Positions 33,054 through 41,492 of a DNA stretch of 64,000 bases are shown here, in pieces. The position numbers and the translations under genes are program-made. Positions within the stretch are counted from its first letter, which is position 1. Each line of letters begins with the position of its first letter. The notes beneath the pieces were generated by a model, which ran no database searches, had not been told where the DNA came from, and saw only the letters and a program-made list of their open reading frames with translations. The stretch spans positions 1 through 64,000 of the forward strand of contig JBAYSY010000009.1 of NCBI GenBank assembly GCA_041675885.1. The letters run 5' to 3'. The stretch is from JBAYSY01 sp041675885. GTDB taxonomy: Bacteria > Pseudomonadota > Alphaproteobacteria > Rhodobacterales > Rhodobacteraceae.

Positions 33054-34453
33054 GACCCGAGCCGCCCGGGCAGGGCATTGGCCCAGGCCGAAATCGTGCC
33101 CGCACCCAGACAGATCACCATATCGCCCGGCCGCGCCTGCTCGCGCACCAGCCGTTCCAGATCGTCCTCGGACCGGATCGCACGGGCGTGGCGGTGGCCG
33201 TGGGCGATCAGCCCCGCCACCAGATCGTCGCGGCTCGCGCCGGGAATGGGTTCCTCGCCCGCGGCATAGACTTCGGTGATGGCGGCCACGTCGGCCTCGT
33301 TGAAACAGGTGCAGAAGTCCTCGAACAGCGAGGACAGCCTTGTGTAGCGGTGCGGCTGGTGCACGGCGATCACCCGCCCCTCGGGGCCGATGGCCTGCCG
33401 CGCGGCCCTGAGCGCGGCGGCGATCTCGACCGGATGGTGGCCGTAGTCGTCGATGATGGTGACGCCGCCGACCTCGCCCACCCGGGTGAAGCGCCGGTTG
33501 ACGCCGCCGAACCCGGCCAGCGCGGCGCGGATCTCGTCCTTCTTCATGCCGAGGTGCCGCGCCACCGCGACGGCGGCCAGCGCGTTCGATACGTTGTGGT
33601 CGCCCGGCATCGGCAGGGTGCAGCCCTCGATCACCGTCTCCTCGGCCTGAAGGGCGATATCGAAATGTGCCGCGCCGCCCTCGTAGCGCAGGTTGATCGC
33701 CCGCACGTCGGCCTGGGCGTTGAAGCCGAAGGTGACCACCCGGCGGTCGGTGACACGGCCCACGAGCGCCTGCACCTCGGGGTGATCGGTGCAACAGACC
33801 GCAAGCCCGTAGAACGGGATGTTCGAGACGAAATCGTGGAACCCCTTGCGCAGCGCGTCGAAGCTGCCCCAGTGCTCCATATGCTCCGGGTCGATGTTGG
33901 TGACGATGGCGATGGTCGCGGGCAGGCGGTTGAAACTGCCGTCGCTTTCGTCCGCCTCGACCACCATCCATTCGCCCGCCCCCGCCCGCGCGTTCGAGCC
34001 GTAGGCGTGGATCACGCCGCCGTTGATGACGGTGGGGTCGAAGCCCCCCTTGTCCAGAAGCGTCGCCACCATGGTCGTGGTGGTGGTCTTGCCATGCGTC
34101 CCGCCGACGGCGATGTTCGACCGCAGTCGCATCAGCTCCGCCAGCATCTCGGCCCGGCGCACGACCGGCAGGCCCCGGCGGCGGGCTTCCTCCAACTCGG
34201 GGTTGCCGGGGCGGATCGCGGTCGAGATCACCACCACGGCGGCATCGCCGATGTTCTCGGCCCGCTGGCCCTCGAACACGGTGGCGCCAAGACATTCCAG
34301 CCGTTCGGTGATCTTGCTGGCCCTGCTGTCCGAACCCTGCACCGGGTAGCCCAGCGTCATCAGCACCTCGGCGATGCCGGACATGCCGATACCGCCGATG
34401 CCGACGAAATGGATGGGCCCGAGTTCGCCGGGAAGTTTGGTCGCCGCGTTCAT
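33050..34453 (-). CDS. murC: UDP-N-acetylmuramate--L-alanine ligase
   Basis: This 467-residue Mur ligase adds L-Ala to UDP-MurNAc. The N-terminal Rossmann motif HFVGIGGIGMSGIAEVL, the P-loop AVGGTHGKTTTTTM, the divalent-metal region TNIDPEHMEHWGSFD and IDDYGHHPVEIAA in the C-terminal domain are typical of MurC. Length is normal. The start overlaps the murG stop as ATGA, and the stop overlaps the DUF2484 start. Confidence 0.97.
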   Translation of the reverse strand: MNAATKLPGELGPIHFVGIGGIGMSGIAEVLMTLGYPVQGSDSRASKITERLECLGATVFEGQRAENIGDAAVVVISTAIRPGNPELEEARRRGLPVVRRAEMLAELMRLRSNIAVGGTHGKTTTTTMVATLLDKGGFDPTVINGGVIHAYGSNARAGAGEWMVVEADESDGSFNRLPATIAIVTNIDPEHMEHWGSFDALRKGFHDFVSNIPFYGLAVCCTDHPEVQALVGRVTDRRVVTFGFNAQADVRAINLRYEGGAAHFDIALQAEETVIEGCTLPMPGDHNVSNALAAVAVARHLGMKKDEIRAALAGFGGVNRRFTRVGEVGGVTIIDDYGHHPVEIAAALRAARQAIGPEGRVIAVHQPHRYTRLSSLFEDFCTCFNEADVAAITEVYAAGEEPIPGASRDDLVAGLIAHGHRHARAIRSEDDLERLVREQARPGDMVICLGAGTISAWANALPGRLGS

Positions 34454-35565
34454 TCCGCTTCTTTCTTTCTGGTCTTTGCGTCCGCCAGCCCCTCGACCAC
34501 CCCGGCCAGCCGTTCGGTGGCATCGGGGACGGCGCAGGAAAGCGCGCCCTGCGCCATCCGCGTGGCGGCCGAAGGGTTTTGCAGCAGCGCCGAGATCTGG
34601 GCCGAAAGCGTCGCCGCCTCCAGCGCCGATTCCGGAATCAGGATCGCCGCCTCGGCATCGACAAGGCCACGGGCGTTCGCGGTCTGGTGGTCGCCCGCCG
34701 CCGCCGCATAGGGGATCAGGATCGCGGGCCGTCCGATCGCCGCGATATCCGCGACCGAGGAGGCACCGGAACGGCTGATCACCAGTTGCGCCTCGGACAG
34801 GCGGCGCGGCACGTCGTTGAAGAAGGCCGAGACCTCGGCCCGGATCCCCGCCGCGTCATAGGCTTCAAGCACGCGGGGGATGTCTTCCTCGCGCGCCTGA
34901 TGCGCGACGCGCAGGTTTCCGCGCAGCGCCTCGGGCAGCGCGGCGATGGCGGGGGGCACCACGTCCGAAAGCACCCGCGCGCCCTGACTGCCGCCGATCA
35001 CCAGAAGACTCATGGGATAGTCGCCAGGCGGGATATAGGGGGCGCCCGCGCGCTCCATCACCCTGGCGCGCACCGGGTTGCCGGTGTGGACCGCGTTCAC
35101 ACCTTCGGGCAGCGCGGTGGGCCAGACGCCGCAGCAGACCGCATCGACGCGCCTGGCGAAGACCGTGTTGACCCGCCCCGGCACGCCGTTCTGTTCGTGG
35201 ATCAGGCGCGGAACCCGCAGGGCCAACGCCGCCGACAGCGCCGGGATCGTCGGATAGCCGCCGAAGCCCGCCACCACCGCAGGCCGGTCGCGCAGCATCC
35301 GCACGGTGGCCGCCAGCACGCCCCCGGCGATGCGCAGGGGCACCAAGGCGCGGGCCGGCGCGCCCCCCCGGGCGAAGGTCGCGGAACTCACCTGTTCCAC
35401 CGCCACCACATGCGGAAAGCCGCCCGCGTAGCGCGCGCCCCGCGCATCGGTCGAAAGCACCACCCGCCAGCCCCGGCGCACCATCGCCTCGGCCAGCGCC
35501 TGCGCCGGGAACATGTGGCCCCCGGTGCCGCCCGCGGCGATCAGCAGAAGCGGCGCCCGCGCCAT
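34450..35565 (-). CDS. murG: UDP-N-acetylglucosamine--N-acetylmuramyl-(pentapeptide) pyrophosphoryl-undecaprenol transferase
   Basis: This 371-residue GT-B glycosyltransferase makes lipid II from lipid I at the inner membrane face. The glycine-rich loops LLIAAGGTGGHMFPAQALAE and LVIGGSQGARVLSDV, the HEQNGVPGRVN segment and the donor site VISRSGASSVADIAAIGRP are all intact. The ATG at 35565 overlaps the ftsW stop as TGATG; a GTG one codon earlier is possible. Confidence 0.97.
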   Translation of the reverse strand: MARAPLLLIAAGGTGGHMFPAQALAEAMVRRGWRVVLSTDARGARYAGGFPHVVAVEQVSSATFARGGAPARALVPLRIAGGVLAATVRMLRDRPAVVAGFGGYPTIPALSAALALRVPRLIHEQNGVPGRVNTVFARRVDAVCCGVWPTALPEGVNAVHTGNPVRARVMERAGAPYIPPGDYPMSLLVIGGSQGARVLSDVVPPAIAALPEALRGNLRVAHQAREEDIPRVLEAYDAAGIRAEVSAFFNDVPRRLSEAQLVISRSGASSVADIAAIGRPAILIPYAAAAGDHQTANARGLVDAEAAILIPESALEAATLSAQISALLQNPSAATRMAQGALSCAVPDATERLAGVVEGLADAKTRKKEAE

Positions 35566-36731
35566 CACCGCCCCCGCCGCAGCAGCAGATCACCGATGTC
35601 GCCCTGCGGCCGGGTGCGGGTGAAGGCCAGAAGCGCCCCCACCGTCAGCCCCGCCGCGATCACCGAGGAGCCGCCGTAGCTCACGAACGGGAGCGTCATT
35701 CCCTTGGCCGGCAGCAGCCGCACCGCCACCCCCATGTTGATCAGCGCCTGCATCGAAAAGATCACCGCCAGCCCGGTGCCCGCCAGCCGGATGAACGGAT
35801 CGCGCTCGCGGATCAGCCGGAACAGCGACCGCGCGGCGATGATGCCGTAAAGCAGGATGATGACCAGGACGAGGATCAGCCCGTATTCCTCGGCCGCAAC
35901 CGCGATGATGAAATCGGTATGCGCGTCGGGCAACTGCCATTTCACCTGCCCCTCGCCCACCCCGGTGCCGAGGAAACCGCCCTGCTGGATCGCGTTGGTG
36001 GCGTAACCAAGCTGGGTGCGCGGGTCGATGTCGGGGGTCAGGAAACCGTCGATCCGGCGGGCGAAATGTTCCGACCCGTTATAGGCCAGCACCCCGAAAC
36101 CCATCATCACCCCGCCGATGACGATCAGCAGGATCATCGGCGCGCCCGCCACGAAATACATCACCCCCCAGGCGAACAGGATCAGCGCCGCCTGGCCGAA
36201 ATCGGGCTGGACCGCCAGGAGCGCCGCCACCACGACGGCAACGAAAAGCGAGATCCTGCGCCCCGGCGGGCCGTTGATCTCCTGCCCCGCGGCCATCATC
36301 CAGGCGACCAGCACGACGAAACCGGGCTTGAGGAACTCGGAAGGCTGGACCGAGGCGAAGCCGAACGAGAACCAGCGGACCGCGCCCTTGCCGAAATCGA
36401 CCCCGAAGAACGGCAGCAGCGCCAGCGCGACGAACGCCCCCATGAAACCCATGATCCCGATCCGCCGCACCATCACCGGCGACATCATCGAGACCGCGAA
36501 CATCGTCGCAAGGCCCACAAGCCCGAAGAACACCTGCCGCTCGACATAATGGAACTGCGGAAGCCCGTTGCGGGTGGCCAGCGGCACCGAAGCCGCAAGA
36601 CCGAGCAGAAGCCCGATCCCGAACAGCATCAGCACCGCGGTCATCGACCATCGGTCGATACTGCGCCACCAGCGGGGAAGAATCGGATCGCCTGCCCGCA
36701 CGGGCTGGCTGCCATGCACCATTTCCGTCAT
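35565..36731 (-). CDS. ftsW: Peptidoglycan glycosyltransferase / division protein FtsW
   Basis: This 388-residue SEDS-family enzyme has about ten transmembrane helices and polymerises septal glycan with its partner PBP3. The SEDS signatures GASRWFSFG-like AVRWFSFGFASVQPSEFLKP, the ATNAIQQGGFLGTGVGEGQVKWQLPDAHTDFI loop and the terminal TLPFVSYGGSSV are present. It is the first gene of the dcw run in this window: mraY and murD, usually just upstream, are absent and replaced by 462 bp of repeat-rich DNA. Confidence 0.96.
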   Translation of the reverse strand: MTEMVHGSQPVRAGDPILPRWWRSIDRWSMTAVLMLFGIGLLLGLAASVPLATRNGLPQFHYVERQVFFGLVGLATMFAVSMMSPVMVRRIGIMGFMGAFVALALLPFFGVDFGKGAVRWFSFGFASVQPSEFLKPGFVVLVAWMMAAGQEINGPPGRRISLFVAVVVAALLAVQPDFGQAALILFAWGVMYFVAGAPMILLIVIGGVMMGFGVLAYNGSEHFARRIDGFLTPDIDPRTQLGYATNAIQQGGFLGTGVGEGQVKWQLPDAHTDFIIAVAAEEYGLILVLVIILLYGIIAARSLFRLIRERDPFIRLAGTGLAVIFSMQALINMGVAVRLLPAKGMTLPFVSYGGSSVIAAGLTVGALLAFTRTRPQGDIGDLLLRRGR

Positions 36732-36934
36732 GGAACCGCCTGGTCTGCCTGAACTGCCTCAAATCGCCCGGTTTTCCGGGTCTGGCGCGAGTCTAGCCGC
36801 AAACCCGCCGCAAAGCCAGCACAAAGCGGCGGGCCGGTTCGGGTTCCGGTCTGTCCCGGCGCCCGCGCCCCGTGGCGCAACGGAGGGATAAGGGGTGGCA
36901 ATATCTCCCGCCACTCCGCCTGATCCCCTGTCAC

Positions 36935-37178
36935 CACAGAGGGCAGCGGCCGACCGCAGGTGGCCGCCGCAACGCTTGTCGTCTGGCAGTTTATGGTGCC
37001 GAATACCCCTCGCTCAGAGGAGCATGCCGCAACGTCGAAATAGCGGCCGCCTGTCCGGGCGGTCGGCCGCTGCCCGGCGGCGCTGGCGCGGCTGTTCCGG
37101 GCAAGGGGGTGTGCGTGAGCGCACCCTACGGCAGGCCCACGGTGTAGGGTGGGCAATCTGCCCACCGCCCCCGGCAGG
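36935..37178 (-). repeat. Dispersed repeat D, long MITE-like copy (inverted) plus tail
   Basis: GGGCAGCGGCCGACC (36941-36955) and its exact inverse GGTCGGCCGCTGCCC (37061-37075) enclose 105 bp. The interior includes gtctggcagtttatggtgcc, matching the inverse of 10535-10560. The flank ggctgttccgggcaaggggg leads to a GTGCGTGAGCGCAC palindrome (37112-37125) and a tail with gggcaatctgcccaccgccc. It fills most of the 462-bp gene-free gap between ftsW and the DoxX gene; 36732-36934 shows nothing else recognisable. Confidence 0.8.
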
Positions 37179-37193
37179 GTGCTTGCAAGCGGA

Positions 37194-37646
37194 TCAGAAC
37201 GCCTTGCCGATGCGGGCGTCCACCGAATGGGCGTTGCCGCCGCGCACGGCGAAGAAGAACAGCATCGCCGACCACAGGATCGACAGTTCCGCACCGCCAT
37301 AGCCCTGCCCCAGCGTGACCCAGTGGAACCAGACCGTGCCCAGCAGGACGATCAGCGCCGCGGCGGCGGCCGGGCGGGTCAGCAGCCCGAGGATCAGCAG
37401 GATGCCGCCGAAGAACTCGACCGCCGCCAAGAGCACCGACAGCAACCCGGCCGGGCCGAGGCCCATGGTCTCGAACACGCCCGAAGAGCCGGTCGGGTTC
37501 TGGATCTTCGGCCAGCCATGCACCACCAGCGCCACCCCGGCGGCCACCCGCAACAGGGTCTCCGAGATCGTCTCCAGCCCGGCATAGACCGGCCGCAGCG
37601 CCGGGATGATCAGGGATTGGCGGGCGGTGGTATCGGTGTCGCTCAT
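37194..37646 (-). CDS. DoxX family membrane protein
   Basis: This 150-residue protein has four predicted helices. The DoxX core includes LLRVAAGVALVVHGWPKI, FGGILLILGLLTRPAAAA and TVWFHWVTLGQGYGGAEL. DoxX proteins are linked with redox or thiosulfate metabolism in some bacteria and remain uncharacterised in most. The start at 37646 follows GGAGG. It is monocistronic, with a GCTGCATTGCAGC palindrome (37729-37741) upstream that could be an operator. Confidence 0.88.
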   Translation of the reverse strand: MSDTDTTARQSLIIPALRPVYAGLETISETLLRVAAGVALVVHGWPKIQNPTGSSGVFETMGLGPAGLLSVLLAAVEFFGGILLILGLLTRPAAAAALIVLLGTVWFHWVTLGQGYGGAELSILWSAMLFFFAVRGGNAHSVDARIGKAF

Positions 37647-37789
37647 GGCGGCCTCCTCGTTGGATCTGTTCGCAATATCTGGGCGGACCATGCGCACCCC
37701 TGCCCCGCAGCGCAAGCCGCACGGTGCTGCATTGCAGCATTCTCAAGGAAAATTGAGCGGATCGGCCGGATGTCGTGAGCGCGCCGGGT

Positions 37790-38866
37790 TCAGGCCCGGA
37801 AGTGCTTGGAAAGCTTGAGCCCCTGCCCCTGGTAGTTCGAGGCGATGCCCTGCCCGTAAAGCATGTCGGGCACCTCGGCCATGCGTTCATAGACCAGCCG
37901 CCCCACGACCTGCCCGTGTTCCAGCACGAAGGGCGCCTCGTGGCAGCGCACCTCCAGCACCCCGCGCGACCCCGCGCCCCCCGCCGCCGCATGGCCGAAA
38001 CCGGGGTCGAAGAAACCCGCGTAATGCACCCGGAACTCGCCCACCATCGCCAGATAGGGCGCCATCTCGGCGGCGTGGTCGGGCGGGATGGTCACCGCCT
38101 CGCGGCTGACAAGGATGTAGAACGCACCGGGGTCGAGGATCACCCTTCCCTCGGGCGAACGGACCTCTTCCCAGAACTCGGCCGGATCATAGGCGCCGAT
38201 CCGGTCGAGGTCGATCACGCCGGTATGCGGCTTGGCCCGCCAGCCCGCGAGGTTGTCCGAACCGGGGCGCAGATCGACCGAAAAGCCCAGCCCGTCCGAA
38301 ATGAGCGCCGGGCCGCTGACCAGCCCGACCGTCCGGTGCAGCGCCGCCAGCGCCTCGTCGTCCAGCACCGCATGGCCGCGCCGGAACCGGATCTGGTTGA
38401 GCCGCATCCCCGGCCGCACCAGAACCGAGAACGAACGCGGGCAGATCTCGGCATAAAGCGGACCCGAGTAGCCCGCCGGGATGCGGTCGAACTCCACCCC
38501 CTCGTCGGTGATGGTGCGCGTCAGCAGGTCGAGCCGCCCGGTCGAGCTTTTCGCATTGGCCACCGCCTGGATATCGGCGGGCAGCGCCAGACGCTCCATC
38601 AGCGGGACCAGATAGACGCAGCCCTTTTCCAGCACCGCGCCGGGGCCGAGGTCGATGCTGTGCATCCCGAATTCGGCGATCCGTTCCGCCACCGTCCGGC
38701 CCTTGCCCGCAAGGAACGAGGCCCGCACCCGATGCGCCACGGGGCCGAGCCGCAGATCGAGGCTGGCGGGCTGTACCTGGCCGGACGCGGCGGGCGCATC
38801 GGCGGCGATCGCCCCTTGCGCGATCAGCGCCCGGACCGCCTGCGACGGAAGCACACCCTCAGCCAT
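37790..38866 (-). CDS. dcd: 2'-deoxycytidine 5'-triphosphate deaminase, long two-unit form
   Basis: This 358-residue protein is nearly twice the length of E. coli Dcd. The first half carries QPASLDLRLG and the nucleotide-site NAKSSTGRLDLLTRTITDEG; the second half repeats the fold (GFSVDLRPGSDN, DPGAFYILVSREAVTIPPD, and a C-terminal GLKLSKHFRA that would cap the active site). It makes dUTP for thymidylate synthesis. The long form is annotated in many Alphaproteobacteria. The start at 38866 follows GGAGGGG. It is the next gene downstream of tRNA-Pro on the same strand. Confidence 0.9.
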   Translation of the reverse strand: MAEGVLPSQAVRALIAQGAIAADAPAASGQVQPASLDLRLGPVAHRVRASFLAGKGRTVAERIAEFGMHSIDLGPGAVLEKGCVYLVPLMERLALPADIQAVANAKSSTGRLDLLTRTITDEGVEFDRIPAGYSGPLYAEICPRSFSVLVRPGMRLNQIRFRRGHAVLDDEALAALHRTVGLVSGPALISDGLGFSVDLRPGSDNLAGWRAKPHTGVIDLDRIGAYDPAEFWEEVRSPEGRVILDPGAFYILVSREAVTIPPDHAAEMAPYLAMVGEFRVHYAGFFDPGFGHAAAGGAGSRGVLEVRCHEAPFVLEHGQVVGRLVYERMAEVPDMLYGQGIASNYQGQGLKLSKHFRA

Positions 38867-38890
38867 CTGCCCCTCCGGCCCATGAAACGG

Positions 38891-38926
38891 AACCGCCCGC
38901 ACCCCGGGTCCGGGATGCGGGCGGTT
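38891..38926 (-). terminator. Terminator after tRNA-Pro
   Basis: AACCGCCCGCA (38891-38901) pairs perfectly with TGCGGGCGGTT (38916-38926), with extra inner C/G pairing. On the minus strand it begins seven bases after the tRNA CCA and is followed by CCGTTTCATG, a weak U-tract. Confidence 0.75.
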
Positions 38927-38932
38927 CGGTGT

Positions 38933-39010
38933 TGGTCGGGCCGGCGAGATTCGAACTCGCGACCTTCCGTCCCCCAGACGGACGCGCTAACCAGGCTGCG
39001 CCACGGCCCG
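38933..39010 (-). tRNA. tRNA-Pro, anticodon GGG
   Basis: The minus strand folds as a full cloverleaf. The acceptor CGGGCCG pairs with CGGCCCG; the D-arm is GCGC/GCGC. The anticodon stem TCCGT/ACGGA encloses loop CTGGGGG, giving anticodon GGG. The T-arm is GCGAG-TTCGAAT-CTCGC. The discriminator is A and CCA is encoded (38933-38935). Confidence 0.95.
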
Positions 39011-39020
39011 ACGGCGACGA

Positions 39021-39048
39021 TACATAGCGGGTTTGCCGCCGGGGGCAA
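39021..39048 (-). promoter_or_regulatory. Probable promoter of tRNA-Pro
   Basis: On the minus strand TTGCCC (39048-39043) and TATGTA (39026-39021) are separated by 16 bases, and the mature tRNA 5' end lies about ten bases further on. Confidence 0.5.
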
Positions 39049-39070
39049 GCGGGAAATAGCATGGTCCGAA

Positions 39071-40099
39071 TCAGGTGCCGCGATGCCGCGCGGCCTCGGC
39101 CATGCGGGCACGAAGCGCCGCCAGACGGTCGTGAACCGGCCGCAACGCCCCGGTTTCGGCGGCGGGCGGCGCGGCGCGCAGCCGGGCGGCAAACGTGGGG
39201 CCGGTGACCGGTTCGGGCGCGATCTCGGCCGGGTCGGGCATGGGCGGGCGCGGCGGCGGCGCGGCGGCCAGCCCCGGCCCGGTCACCATGTTTTCCGGCC
39301 AGGCGGTCGGCGGCAAAGTGGGCTCGGGCGCGCAGCGCGGCGGTTCGGGCGAATCGGCCGGTTCGGTCTCGGCCAGGGCGGAAGCGGGCGGTTCGGGGCC
39401 CGGCAGCGGATGGGCGAGATACCATTTCGCGGGCGGGGTGCCCGTATCGGCCCGGGGCGTATCGGTCCCGGGCCTGTCGGCTTCCGGCGTGCTGGCCTCG
39501 GGCAGCGCCGCCCCGGACTCCTCCCGCACCCGGCCGAAGTCCGGGGCGGATTCGGGCGCAGGTGTTTCGGTCTCCGCCACTTCGGATTCAGGGGCTTCTT
39601 CGAGGGCTTCGGGTTCGGAAGCTTCCGGTCCGGGCGCAGGCACTTCGGCCTCTGCCGATACCGCTTCGGATTCGCCCCCCGCCACTTCGGCCCCGGCACG
39701 CGGCCCGCTCCGCAGGGGCGGCGGGAAGGGGAACACTTTCTGCACGGGCGCGACATCCCCGGCCCCGGCCTCCGGCGCCGCGTCCGGTTCGGGCGTCAGG
39801 TCCAGCACCGCGTCGTCGTCCTCCTCCGTCCCCCCGGCCAGCCCGGCCACATGCCGCACCCCGCGTTCGCGCAACAGCTTCTGCACGCCGCGGATCGTCA
39901 TGCCGTCGTCATGCAGAAGCTGCTTGATCCCCGCAAGCAGGGCCACGTCCGACGGCCGGTAATACCGCCGCCCCCCGGCGCGCTTGACCGGGCGGACCTG
40001 CGGAAACCGGCTTTCCCAGAACCGCAGCACATGGGTGGGGGTTTCCAGCGCCTCGGCCACCTCGCTGATGGTCCGGAAGGCGTCGGGCGATTTCTGCAT
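39071..40099 (-). CDS. MerR-family regulator with a long disordered C-terminal region
   Basis: This 342-residue protein has an N-terminal MerR winged helix (residues about 8-78: FRTISEVAEALETPTHVLRFWESRF, RRYYRPSDVALLAGIKQLL, GMTIRGVQKLL). No effector-binding domain follows. Instead, about 220 residues are rich in Pro, Glu, Ala and Thr, with repeated PE/AE pairs, before a short helix-forming end (ALRPVHDRLAALRARMAEAARH). It lies eleven bases after ihfA on the same strand, the usual Rhodobacteraceae pairing. Its targets are unknown. Confidence 0.9.
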   Translation of the reverse strand: MQKSPDAFRTISEVAEALETPTHVLRFWESRFPQVRPVKRAGGRRYYRPSDVALLAGIKQLLHDDGMTIRGVQKLLRERGVRHVAGLAGGTEEDDDAVLDLTPEPDAAPEAGAGDVAPVQKVFPFPPPLRSGPRAGAEVAGGESEAVSAEAEVPAPGPEASEPEALEEAPESEVAETETPAPESAPDFGRVREESGAALPEASTPEADRPGTDTPRADTGTPPAKWYLAHPLPGPEPPASALAETEPADSPEPPRCAPEPTLPPTAWPENMVTGPGLAAAPPPRPPMPDPAEIAPEPVTGPTFAARLRAAPPAAETGALRPVHDRLAALRARMAEAARHRGT

Positions 40100-40109
40100 G
40101 TCCGGCCCC

Positions 40110-40412
40110 TCAGCCGTCGGAACCGGCCGCGACCCGATCCTTCATCAGATGCGACGGGCGGAACGACAGCACGCGGCGCGGGCTGATCGGCACTTCCTCG
40201 CCGGTCTTGGGGTTGCGGCCCACCCGGGCCGCCTTGTCGCGCACCGAAAAGGTGCCGAAGGACGAAATCTTGACCGTCTCGCCCGCGACCAGCGCATCGG
40301 CCACATGGCCCAGCACCGATTCCACAAGCTGGGCGGATTCGCTTCGCGACAGGCCGACCTCGCGAAAGACGGCCTCACTCAGATCCATGCGCGTCAATGT
40401 CCGTTCACCCAT
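40110..40412 (-). CDS. ihfA: Integration host factor subunit alpha
   Basis: This 100-residue DNA-bending protein of the HU/IHF family has an alpha-subunit start (TLTRMDLSEAVFREVGLSR). The core is VKISSFGTFSVRDKAARVGRNPKTGEEV and the beta-arm ISPRRVLSFRPS. The start at 40412 follows GGGGGGACAG. It is downstream of plsX-fabH and upstream of the merR-like gene, which it likely shares a transcript with. Confidence 0.96.
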   Translation of the reverse strand: MGERTLTRMDLSEAVFREVGLSRSESAQLVESVLGHVADALVAGETVKISSFGTFSVRDKAARVGRNPKTGEEVPISPRRVLSFRPSHLMKDRVAAGSDG

Positions 40413-40520
40413 GACTGTCCCCCCGGGATTTTCCGGCAGGATGCGGGAGATGATTTTCCGAGTCAATATCAATGGCTTGCAGCGGCAGTTTCAGCGCACT
40501 TCCGCCGCAGTGCCGCAAGC

Positions 40521-41492
40521 CTACCAGCGCAGCACCACCGCGCCCCAGGCAAGACCGCCGCCGATGGCCTCGGTCACCAGCAGATCGCCGCGCTTGATCT
40601 GGCCGCGCGCCTGCCCCACCGACAGCGCCAGCGGGATCGAGGCGGCCGAGGTGTTGCCGTGATCCTGCACCGTCACCACCACCCGCTCCATCGGCACCTG
40701 CATCCGCTGGGCGGTGCCGGCGATGATGCGCAGATTGGCCTGGTGCGGCACGATCCAGTCCACATCGGCACCGGAAAGCCCGGCCTTGTCCAGCGCGGTA
40801 TGGGCGGTGGCGGCCAGCTTTTCGATGGCGTGGCGGAACACTTCCTTGCCCTGCATCCGCAGATGCCCGGTGGTGCCGGTCGAGGAGCCGCCATCGACGT
40901 AAAGGATATCACGGAACCGCCCGTCCGAGTTGAGATCGGCGGACAGGATGCCCCGGTCGGCGCTGGTGCCCGCGCCCTCGGCGGCCTCCAGGACCAGCGC
41001 CCCCGCCCCGTCGCCGAACAGCACGCAGGTGCCCCGGTCGGTCCAGTCCATCAGCCGCGAGAAGGTCTCGGCCCCGATCACCAGCGCCCGCCGCACCGTG
41101 CCGCCGCGAATCATCGAATCGGCATTGGCCAGCGCAAAGACGAACCCGGCGCAGACCGCCTGGATGTCATAGGCGAAGCCCCCGGTCATCCCCAGTTCGG
41201 CCTGCACCATGGTCGCGGTGGAGGGGAAGGTGAAATCCGGCGTCGAGGTCGCGACGATCAGCATGTCGATGTCGTCGGGGCCAAGCCCGGCATCGTCAAG
41301 CGCCGCCTGGGCCGCGCGGGTGGCGATATCGCAGGTGGTCTGGCCCTCGGCCACGAAATGTCGCCGCTCGATCCCCGAACGTGAACGGATCCATTCGTCG
41401 CTGGTGTCTATCAGGCTTTCAAATTCGGCGTTGGGAACCACCCGTTCGGGCAGGTAGTGCCCGACGCCCCTGACCACGGCGCGTATCGTCAT
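40521..41492 (-). CDS. fabH: 3-oxoacyl-[acyl-carrier-protein] synthase III
   Basis: This 323-residue ketoacyl synthase starts fatty-acid synthesis from acetyl-CoA and malonyl-ACP. The catalytic triad is visible: Cys in DIQAVCAGFVFAL, His in WIVPHQANLRI and Asn in DHGNTSAASIPLAL. The N-terminal GVGHYLPERVVPNAEFE and RSGIERRHF are typical. The start overlaps the plsX stop as ATGA, indicating coupled translation in rpmF-plsX-fabH-ihfA. Confidence 0.97.
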   Translation of the reverse strand: MTIRAVVRGVGHYLPERVVPNAEFESLIDTSDEWIRSRSGIERRHFVAEGQTTCDIATRAAQAALDDAGLGPDDIDMLIVATSTPDFTFPSTATMVQAELGMTGGFAYDIQAVCAGFVFALANADSMIRGGTVRRALVIGAETFSRLMDWTDRGTCVLFGDGAGALVLEAAEGAGTSADRGILSADLNSDGRFRDILYVDGGSSTGTTGHLRMQGKEVFRHAIEKLAATAHTALDKAGLSGADVDWIVPHQANLRIIAGTAQRMQVPMERVVVTVQDHGNTSAASIPLALSVGQARGQIKRGDLLVTEAIGGGLAWGAVVLRW

